Source: Bagarius yarrelli (taxonomy: Eukaryota; Chordata; Actinopteri; Siluriformes; Sisoridae). Taken from it: DNA of 64,000 nt. The position numbers and the translations under genes are program-made. The stretch spans positions 1,739,233-1,803,232 of the forward strand of contig VCAZ01000042.1 in NCBI GenBank assembly GCA_005784505.1. Direction: 5' to 3'. Numbering within the stretch: the stretch's first letter is position 1; each line of letters starts with the position of its first letter. Positions 37,115 to 48,152 of the stretch are shown here, one piece after another. The notes under the pieces are model-generated. The model was not told the origin of the DNA. It worked only from the letters and a program-made list of their open reading frames with translations, and searched no databases.

Positions 37115-39734
37115 TATATATATATATATATAATATTTAGTGTCTCAAAAAACTTACTGAAAAACACAGCAGAATATTACCGTTATTTGATTACAACCAA
37201 TTAAACTTGAGTGAAATATGTAGTCCAGAAACATTTGAGGTTTTTCAAATGTCTGTATGTGACGCTTGGTGGTCTGTCAAAGACACTGGTTGTACCTGCT
37301 GTTTATAGTATCTTAAAAAGCTTTGCATAATTTAATCACAAGAATCTCAGCTTTCCAAAAAAATGTAACATGTAAGCACCCGAGTGCTGTCCAGCACAAA
37401 GATTTCCCTTATGGACCGCAGTGTCCCACCGAGGGGACAGTAACACATTAACGGATTTTAATCTATATTGAGTAAAATGTCCAGAGCTCATCATTATTAT
37501 AGACGTAAAGTTTATCGCAAATGGATTTGATATCATTTATCCGCCCAGCCCTAGCTCACACCCTCTGATCAATCATCTCGATGCCGTCTCACCTTATCTC
37601 GTGTATTTGTTTAGTAACAGTTGTGGAGTTGCCTGCACATTAAAATCTGTTGTGTTTTTTTTTATTGTCCTCTGAAGTCATTTGTTTGTGTATGACAGTT
37701 AGTGAAGAGCTGTTGTTTTTCAGGCCCTGATCAATTAAAGCCAATCAACAAAGTGTATTTGTTTCTCACTATCGAATTGAGAGGCACTATAATAAGACAG
37801 CCCTTCTGTCTCTCTCTCTGTCTGTCTGTCTAATAGGAAGGAATCCCAGAAGACACAGATGATTTTGGAGAGTTTAGGCTGAGGGTTTCGGATCTCGTCA
37901 AGGACGTCATTTTCCTTGTAGGCTCGATGGAGTGTTTCTCACAGGTAGTGGATTTCTACTGTTATTACTGACCACACCGGGGTGCATGGACTTTTACACA
38001 TAATATCCTCGGTTGTAGAGTTATGCTTTTATATATATATAGATAGATAGATAGATTGATTGATTGATTGATTGATTTTGTCCAGTTCACCAACCGCCTG
38101 TATATTTTCATTGAATATTCTGTACACAGTATATACAGCACAGTCTGAGAACTGTAAGCAAAAATAATGTTAGCAGTAAAGGAAGATTTACTCCAATAAT
38201 ACAGCAATAGTTTCTCTCAATTCTTTAGATGAACCATGTTAATTCTTGTGTGTTAACCTTAATAAATGCTGGCACGACACTGTATGTTTACACTGTATTG
38301 ATTGTAACAGTAGTAGAGATGACTGGAGTACATTGCAGACTGTACACTACTTACTGTGTGTGTGTGTGTGTGTTCTAGCTGTACTCTACTCTGAAAGAAG
38401 GAAACCCACCCTGGGAGGTCACTGAGGCTGTTCTCTTCTTAATGGCCTCTATTGCAAAGAGTGTAGACCCGTGAGTGTGTGCTCCAACATAAACTCAATG
38501 TTTAATTGTATTTAGACTGTGTATAAAATTTGCAATAGATTGCTCAGTGTGTGAATTATAAATATGTAAATATATAATACTTTATATTATTTAGCATGTT
38601 TTTTGTTTTGTTTTTTCCACACAAACTGTAACCCTGAGCCCCCTGTGTTTGTGCTTAGTGAAAACAACCCCACTCTAACAGAGGTTCTGGAACAAGTAGT
38701 GCTGCTTCCTCAGACAGTGCACATGGCTGTGCGCTACACCAGCATCGAGTTGGTGGGAGAGATGGGCGAGGTGATGGACCGCAACCCACGCTTCTTAGGT
38801 AAGAACACTTACCATTAACGCTTTCTTTGAGTTTATGAGCTAATAATCTGAACAGGGTATTAATTGACATGTACACTTCTAGGTATGATTCTTTTAGGAA
38901 GTGCAGCCGGGGTCCTATTTATACTGCAGAAAGCTCTCCAGGCCATCATGCACAGATATTCTTATATCTGATAGTACTTTGGTTTATACCCCTATGGCTG
39001 TAATATACACGCACTGGAAATGCTATTGATTGCAGAGTCACTTCCTGTAATTTCGAACAGTTTAGGACCCTGTATATTCTTAAATTAATTTAAAGCTGCA
39101 ATTGCAGGTTTCAAACAGAGATGGCGACAAAGAAGCAAAACTTGCAAACTGCAGCTGTAATTCAACCAGCCGGTTTTTATTACATTCAAACTGACTGCGA
39201 TTGTTGTAGCATCTTTTTGTTTTTGCCTTATTTTATTGACCATATATAGCAGACACAATACACTGTGATATACAACAACATTTCTCTAACAACAAAAAAC
39301 ACCACAGAGCTAGGGGCTAAAGAATAAATTGTCCTAACAACATAGTGTGCAAATAGACAATACAAAACACACTTTACATGGACATAAAATAATGACAACC
39401 AGAGTATGAGTTACATTGTGCAAGTAGAGTATAAATTGTGTAAATAAAAGAATTAATGTGCAAAAAAAGCATGAAAGTGTCCCATCTTAAACAGAATATT
39501 TTTATCCGTGTTTGTGGTGCTGTAAACATTGAATTATATTAAATAAGTGTGTGTTTGTGTCAGTTGCGTTAGTTCAGAGAAGAAACTGTTACACATTTGG
39601 GTTGTGATGAGGGTGAGGGTAAATGTGAGGGGTCGTACACAATACCGTTATGGCAGATCGGAACATTTTGGTACGGGCAGATGTCTTATTTCTCGAATTA
39701 AGTTTCTGAGGTTATAAATCGGATGCTAATGATT

Positions 39735-39768
<34 letters not shown>

Positions 39769-40869
39769 CACAGACCCTGTACTAGATTACCTGATGAAGG
39801 GACTGCGGGAGAAGCCGCTGGCCTCTGTGGCAGCAAAGGCCATTCACAACATGTGCTCAGTGTGCCGGGAACACATGGCACAACACTTCCAAAGCCTGCT
39901 ACAGATCGCACGCTCACTAGACTCCTTCGCTCTGAACACGGACGCTGCTATCGGCCTGCTCAAGGGTATTAACACACTACATACACACACTGGTTACGGA
40001 GAGAGCTTTCGTCTGCTACTGTTAAAATAATTGTTTTGTGTAATTATTACAGGGTCTTTTTGCATCTTACCCGTCATGTATATCACAGACATGAGGACTT
40101 ATTTGTTCCAGAAACTTTAATTTCAACAAAATACTTTCAGATGTATTAGTATGTCATTTTTTTTTAGTTGAACCTCAAAGTAAAGCAGCCGTTTATACGA
40201 GCAATTATGCAATATTTTATCTTGTTCGCGAAAATTCTGTAAAATTAGCTTACCTTGTTTTCCCATAATAGTTTGTCCATTTTAACATCAATTTGAATCT
40301 CTTGTTATTTTAGTTACTGTTATTAAGTTTCACACAGCTCACCTGGGCAGAGGAAACATGTGCCAGTCAATAGTTCTGATCTCTCGAAGAATAAAATGAC
40401 CTATTGGAGTGTTATGGTTATTATTCATAGTAAATCCAGTGGATTTATTTTAAAAGCGGTTCCCTGGGAGCTGAGGGTGCAGACGTGTGGGAACCTTGCT
40501 TTAATGTTTAGGATGTGTTCCATATTGAAGTTTTGTTTTGCTTAATTATAAAGTAGGAAGAAGTGGATAAAAATGATGACGGTAGTTGATGTGTGTATGC
40601 GTGTGTGTTTGTGGGCTTTCTCTCAGGTACCGCGCTGGTGCTGGCACGGCTGCCACTGGAGAAGATAGCCGAGTGTCTGAGTGACTTGTGCTCGGTTCAG
40701 GTCATGGCTCTGAGGAAGGTGTGTGTTCTCGCCTGAGCAGTCGGTCGGTTCTCCGAAACATAAACGTTGCTCAGTGTCGCGTCAACAATATTAGAAAAGC
40801 ATATTTTTATATTTATTTACACAGATTACACAAAGGTTCTTTTAGGATCAGTCACATTTATCTGCTCAA

Positions 40870-40906
<37 letters not shown>

Positions 40907-43900
40907 CTGCTGTCCCAGGAGTCCAGTAATGGCAAATCATCAGATCCTACAGTATGGCTGGATAGACTGGCAGTAATTTTCAGGTAAGATATTCCTCAGT
41001 GCACACACACCACAATTTTAGCCATTAACTAAAGTTTACTTTCTATTGATTTATGTATGTGTTTGTTTATTTTGTATGACTGCCCGGTATATAATACACT
41101 GCCCATCCAAACAAAAAATTCAGACACTAATATTTCCTTGGACGGCGTTTGGCTTTGATTACAGCTCGCATTCGCAAGAGCATTGTTTCAATATGTTTCC
41201 GCACAACATTTATTCCTGTCCAGAGTTGCATTCATTTTTTGCCAAAATTTTGTATCGAGTCGGACTGCTGTGCAAAAATCTTTTCCAGACAAACCCAAAG
41301 ATTCTTAAAAGGTCTGGATCCTTTGGTGGCCGATCCACTCTTTCACAATTTAAGCCCGATGAATCCTAAAATTGTCATCTCGGCATATTCCCGTGCCATC
41401 AGGAAAGAAAAAATCCATTAGTGGAATAACCTGGTCATTCACTATATTCAGGTGGTCAGCTGACCTCATTCTTTAGGCACATAATGTTGCTCAACCTGAC
41501 CAACTACAACAACCCCCGGTTCATAGCACTGCCCCAACAGGCGTGTACAGTAGGCACTAGGGATAATGGGTGCATCACGTCATCCACCCTTCTTATCCTA
41601 ATGCAGCCCTTCTACTGGAGCAGGGTAAATCTGGACTCATTAGATCACATGACCTTCTGTTATTGCTTCAGAGTCCAGTCTTTATGCTCCCTACTGAGGC
41701 CTTTTTTTTTTTGGATTACACTCACTGTTAAGTGGTTTTCTGAAGGATACACAGTGGTTTAGTCCCAATCCTATGAGTTCCCTTCACATTATCAGTGTGG
41801 GAATGCTCCTACTTTCACTATTAAACATAGCCGTGAGTATCTATTATTGTTGATGATTACTCAAGATTTCAAGATTTTTATCCAACCACATTTCTTCCTT
41901 GATGTTGCTTCCCCACTATCCTTTCACTTTTTAATAATGTGTTGAACAGTTCTTAACCCAATCTCTTAGAGCTTTTTTAGTTAATTCATGCCAATAATTT
42001 GTCCCTTTCAAACAGACGAACAAATCTTTTCCATGACCACAGGATGTGTCTTCTGATATGTTTGTTTAAAAAATGAGAAGCTACTCACTAAATCAGTTTC
42101 GGTTTAAGTAAATTGTTGACAGCTAAACCATAACCATCCATGCAGTAATTATCCAATGGGAGACTCTTACATATTTGCTTAGTTTAAATCCAGTTTGGTG
42201 GCGTTTTTTGGGATGGGCAGAGTACATTATTTATACAGGGCAACTGATGGTTTAGTATCTCTTTTTTTTTTTTTTTGTCTGCTGTTTTAGACATACAAAT
42301 CCTTATGTAGAGAACGGACAAATGCACCCATGTCAAAAAGTCATCCAGGAGGTAAACACACACACACACACACACATGCTATCTATAACTTATTATCCAT
42401 ATTTGTCAAAATTAGTATAAATATCTTAACAAATAAGTAAAGGTATAAATGCTAACCCCCTAAAGTCGCTCTGGATAAGGGCGTCTGCCAAATGCTGTAA
42501 ATGTAAATGCATCTCACTAATTTTCTACGTCCCTCCTACCGCTTTTCCAATAAAAAATGTTGGTTTTAATTTGGAGCTGATGAACCCTAGATAATAGAAC
42601 GAGAAGAATTAAATCTGTGATTTTATTAGTGATGGTGGGAAGAGTGTTGGTCTCTGAGCAAAATCCCAGAATTACTAGATTAAAAAGGGGACATGTAAAG
42701 AAAAGGTGGGGAAATGGCAACTGCAGAGTTTAACCAGTTTACTGACTGAGGGGTCAAAAGTTTAAAAAAAAAAATGCAGGGATTTTATAAAAAAGAAAAA
42801 GGAAAACAAGCAAGGCAATTCCGGTCACATGTTGGTAACATTTTTCGTGCCCTACAAAAGCTAAAAATTGGCACTGTTGGGCCCCTGATCGCGGCCCTTT
42901 ACCCCCAATTGCTCAGTTGTTTATAAATGTAAATGTTGAGTTAAATGTAAGTCGCTCTGGATAAGGGTTGTACATGTAATTAGAATTTTAGTCACCTTTA
43001 TTTATATGGCGCGCTCACTAAGGCGCGCTCACTAAGGCGTGCTCACTAAGGTAATTAAAAATAATGCCATTTTGTTTCTACTTTTAGATCTGGCCAGTGC
43101 TGTCAGAGACGTTAAACACACACCAGGCAGATAACCGCATTGTTGAGCGCTGTTGCCGCTGCTTGAGGTTCGCCGTGCGCTGTGTGGGTAAAGGCTCAGC
43201 CGCGCTACTCCAGCCTCTCGTCACCCAGGTCTGTGTGTGTGTGTCGTGTCTGTCTTGTGTGTCGTGTCTGTCTTGTGTGTGTGTGTCTGTGTGTGTGTCT
43301 GTGTGTGTGTCTGTGTGTGTGTGTCTGTGTGGTGTCTGTCGTGTCTGTGTGTCTGTCGTGTCTGTGTGGTGTCTGTCGTGTCTGTGTGGTGTCTGTCGTG
43401 TCTGTGTGGTGTCTGTCGTGTCTGTGTGGTGTCTGTGTCGTGTGTCTGTGTGTGTCTGTGTCTGTGTGTGTAGTGTTTCGTGTCGTGTGTGTGTCGTGTG
43501 TGTCTGTGTCTGTGTGTGTGTGTGTGTCTGTGTGTCGGGTGTGTGTGGGTCTGTGTCTGTGTGTCTGTGTGTGTGTCGTGTGTGTCTGTGTGTCGTGTGT
43601 GTCGTGTCTGTGTGTCTGTGTGTCTGTGTGTGTGTGCGTCGTCGTCTGTGTGTAGTTATGTGTCTGTCTGTGTGTGTGTGTGTCGTGTGTGTCGTGTGTG
43701 TGTGTGTCGTGGTGTGTGTGTCGTGTGTGTCGTCTTGTGTGTGTGTCGTGTCGTGTGTGTCTGTGTGTGTGTGTGTCGTGTGTGTGTCGTGTGTGTGTGT
43801 GTGTCGTGTGTGTGTGTGTGTCTGTGTGTGTGGTCGTGTCCGTGTGTGTGTGTCTCGTGTCTCGTGTGTGTTTCGTGTCTCTGTGTGTGTGTGTGTCTCG

Positions 43901-46900
43901 TGTGTGTGTCTCGTGTGTGTGTTTCTCTGTGTGTGTGTGTGTCTAGTGTGTGTGTGTCTCGTGTGTTCGTGTCTGTGTGTGTGTGTGTGTGTCGTGTCGT
44001 CGTGTGTGTCGTGTGTGTGTGTCTGTGTGTCAGTGTGTCGTGTCGTGTCTGTGTGTGTGTCTGTGTGTGTGTGTCGTGTCTGTCGTGTCTGTGTCTGTGT
44101 GTGTGTGTTTCCGTGTCTGTGTGTGTTTCGTGTCGTGTCTGTGTGTGTGTGTCGTGTGTGTGTGTGTCTCGTGTCTGTGTGTGTGTGTCGTGTGTTCGTG
44201 TCCTGTGTGTGTCTGTCTCGTGTCTGTGTGTGTGTCTCGTGTCTGTGTGTGTGTCGTGTCTCGTATCGTGTGTGTGTGTGGAGCGTGTGTCGTGTGTGTC
44301 TCGTGTGTGTGTGTGTGTCTGTGTGTGTGTGTGTCGTGTCTGTGTGTGTTTTTTTGTCGTGTCTCGTGTCGTGTCTCGTGTCGTGGTGTGTGTGTCGTGT
44401 GTGTCTGTGTGTGTGTGTGTGTCGTGTGTGTGTGTGTTGTGTCGTGTCTGTGTGTGTGTGTCTGTGTGTGTGTGTGTCTCGTGTCTGTGCTGTGTGTGTC
44501 CGTGTCTGTGTGGTTGTCGTGTGTGTGTCGTGTGTGTGTGTCGTGTGTGTGTGTGTGTGTGTGTCTGTGTGTGTGTGTCGTGTGTCGTGTCGTGTGTGTG
44601 TTTGTGTTTCTCGTGTTGTGTGTGTCGTGTGTGTGTCGTGTGTGTGCTGTGTCGTGTGTGTGTCGTGTGTCTCGTGTCGTGTCGTTGTATAGTGTGTGTG
44701 TCGTGTGTGTCTGTCGTGTGTGTGTCGTGTGTCGTCGTGTGTGTGTGTGTCTCGTGTGTTCTCGTGTGTGTGTCTGTCGTGTGTGTCTCGTGTGTGTGTC
44801 GTGTCTCGTGTGTGGTGTCTCGTGTGTGTCTCGTCTCGTGTGTCTCGTGTGTGTCTCGTGTCTCGTTCTCGTGTGGTCTGTCGTGTGTGTCTGTGTGTCT
44901 CGTGTGTGTCTCGTGTGTGTCTCGTGTGTGTCGTGTGTGTCGTGTCTCGTGTGTCGTCGTGTCGTGTCTCGTGTGTCTCGTGTGTCTCGTGTCTCGTGTG
45001 TGTGGTGTCTAGTGTCTCGTGTGTCGTGTATGTGTCGTGTCTCGTGTCTCGTGTGTATCGTGTCGTATCGTCTCGTGTCGTGTCTCGTGTCGTGTCTCGT
45101 GTCTCGTGTGTGTGTCGTCTCAGTGTCTCGTGTCTCGTGTCTCGTGTCTCGTGTCTGTGTCCGTCGTGTCTCGTGTCTGTGTGTGTGTCGTGTCTCGTGT
45201 CTCGTGTCTCGTGTCTGTGTGTGTGTGTCGTGTCTCGTGTCGCGTGTGTGTGTGTCGTGTCTCGTGTCTGTGTGTGTGTGTGTCGTGTCTCGTGTCGTGT
45301 GTGTCTGTGTCTGTGTGTCGTGTCGTGTCTGTGTGTGGTGTCGTGTCTCTGTGTGTCGTGTGTGTGTGTGTCTGTGTGTGTGTCGTGTTCGTGTCTGTGT
45401 TGTGTCGTGTGTGTGTGTCGTGTCTGTGTGTGTCTCGTGTCTGTGTGTGTTAGTCGGTCGTGTCTGTGGTGTGTGTCGGTCTCGTGTCGTGTCGTCGTGT
45501 GTCGTGTGTCGTGTCTGTCTTGTGTGTCGTGTCTGTCTTGTCTGTGTGTGTCTGTCTTGTCTGTGTGGTGTCTGTCGTGTCTGTGTGGTGTCTGTCGTGT
45601 CTGTGTCGTGTCTGTCGTGTCTGTGTGGTGTCTGTCGTGTCTGTGTGGTGTCTGTCGTGTCTGTGTGGTGTCTGTCGTGTCTGTGTGGTGTCTGTCGTGT
45701 CTGTGTGGTGTCTGTCGTGTCTCGTGTCTGTGTGTGTGGTCGTGTCTGTGTCGTGTCTGTGTGTGTGGGTGTTCTGTGTGGTGTCGTGTGTGTCGTGTCT
45801 GTGTCGTGTCTGTGTGTGTGTCGTGTGTGTGTGCTGTGTGTCTGTGTGTGTGTGTCTGTGTGTGTGTGTGTGTGTCGTGTCTGTGTCTGGAAGTGGTGGC
45901 TCCTGGTTAAGGTGTTGGATTACCAATCCGAAGATTGTGGGTTCAATTCCCAGCTCCACCAAGCCACCACCGCTGGGCCCCTGAGCAAGGCCCTCAACCC
46001 CCAGTTGCTCAGTTGTATAAATGATATAAATGTAAGTCGCTCTGGATAAGGGCTGTAAATGTAAATGTCACAAACATCATACCGATTAATCATTCTAAAA
46101 AAAATGGACTTCTCATACAACTTTAGATCCTGAATCTTAAGCACTGAAACTGTAGTGTGCACAGCATGTCTTTCTGTGAGGTTTGTGTGTGTGAGGTTTG
46201 TGTGTGTGAGGTTTGTGTGTGTGAGGTTTGTGTGTGTGAGGTTTGTGTGTGTGAGGTTTGTGTTTAGAGAGGCAGTATTTGTTTAACACAGCTGTGTGCT
46301 GTTTCAGATGGTGAGTGTGTACCAGCTGTACCCACACTCGTGTTTCCTGTACCTCGGCAGTATCTTGGTGGATGAATATGGCATGGAGGAGGGCTGTAGA
46401 CAAGGCCTGCTGGACATGCTTCAGGTGATGCACACAAAACACACACACAAAACTACATGAGAAAAACAGTTTTTTATAGATGTAATTGCATTTAGTTCCT
46501 CCTGATGGCAGCATCATTGATACTGCATCGATTGGGCTACATGTGTGAATCAGTATGCTGATTGATTGACCCCACCCTTTTTTCTAATTCCTTAATCAAA
46601 AGCTGTTCCAAAGCCGTGCCCTTTTAGATAACTCTGTGGTGAAGGAACTGTTTTTTTTGTCAATCGTATCTTTAACACAACGACACATGAGCAAGTAGTA
46701 GTTCAGTGGTTGAGGTGTATGACCGGTGGTCAGAGGATCGAGGTTCAATTCCCTACACCAACAAACTGCCACTGCTGGGCCCCTGGGCAAGGCTCTTAAC
46801 CCGCAACTGTACAAATAAAATAAATGTTGGTCACTCTAAATAAGTGTAGCTGACAAATGCTATGAATGTAAAAAATTTTACCCTAGGGGGGTAATATACA

Positions 46901-48117
46901 GTATAAAGTAACATTTTAAGCAGTATCTCAATGAACCCAAAACCTCCAAAATGTTGACAAGACTGAGTTCAATATAACATCGGTTTTAGTTTTACTCAAA
47001 TGATGGTGATGCAAAAATGAGTACACCCCTACTGAAAGTCTCCAGGGCAAAGCTAAATTTTATAAATGTCTAGTTTAACAACATTCAACCAAAAGAGAGT
47101 CTAATGAGTAATTAGAAAAAGGGTGTTACTTAATGAAAACCCCTTTCCACTTCATGCTGTCAGCAGTGGAACCACATGGAATAGAAAAGGTGAAGGCTAC
47201 AAGAAAATCAGCAAAGCTTTACTTATCAGTCAGAATACCATCTCACAGAGACCTCCAGGTCGTCCATGGAAGTTAACGCCTCCACAGGAGTGTCTTCTGA
47301 TGAGAGGGTTGAAGAAAATCGGCAAGTAGAACGCCAAGCTGGGCTGACTGTTTTCCGTGACACAATTCGGTGTACATTGCAGAGGAACCGTTCTCGAAAG
47401 AACCTCTTCTAAAGCCCAGGCACTAAAAATCTGCCTAGAGTTTGCCAGGGCCCAAGATGACAAAGATGAGGACTACTGGGACTATATAATCTGGAGTGAT
47501 AAGACTATGATAAATGTTTTGAGAACTGATGGCTTTATTGTCGCAAATTTGAGGAACATGTGGTGGCAGTGTCCTTATGTGGGGCTGCATGAGTGCTGCT
47601 GATGTCGGGGAACTGCATTTCATTGATGCCATCATGAATTTACAGATGTACGGCTCTTTACTGAAAGAGAAGGTGCTACCATCTCTCCGTGCTCTTGGTT
47701 GTCATGGACTTTTCCAACATGACAATGATCCTAAACCCACATCCAAGGCCACTGTTGAATTTCTGAAGAAAAACAGGGTGAAAGTGATTCAATGGACAAA
47801 TATGTCTCCTGATCTGAACAGTCAAACTCCATTGGGGAATTCTGAAGAGAAGTTGAGCATCACTCTCCATCCAGCAACCAGTCTCTACAAGAGGTTATTA
47901 TTAAATAATGGAAAAAGATAGATGTTGCCAAATTGTTTATTTCATGCCTAGAAGACTCGGGCTGTCATTAAAATCATGGAGGCCATACAAATTACTAGAT
48001 GTAGTAGCTTTTTTTTTGTGGGGTGTACTCATTTTTGCATAACCCTAATTTGATTAAAACTAATCCAAATTGTATTATTAACCTTACTTACATGGTCCAA
48101 AATAAATAGATAAAGAT

Positions 48118-48152
<35 letters not shown>

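Noticed and set aside
45450..45962. Minus-strand Thr/His/Asp-rich frame
   Set aside because: It is the complement of the same dinucleotide array plus part of a SINE.
43097..46049. Very long plus-strand open frames (404-699 codons) rich in Cys, Val, Ser and Arg
   Set aside because: They are translations of the A-poor TG/TC/CG array, where stop codons cannot form. Only the first 44 codons of one of them (tnpo3 exon 16) are real.
46137..46517. His/Thr/Lys/Pro repeat frame on the minus strand
   Set aside because: Generated by the 15-bp tandem repeat; it overlaps tnpo3 exon 17 on the opposite strand.
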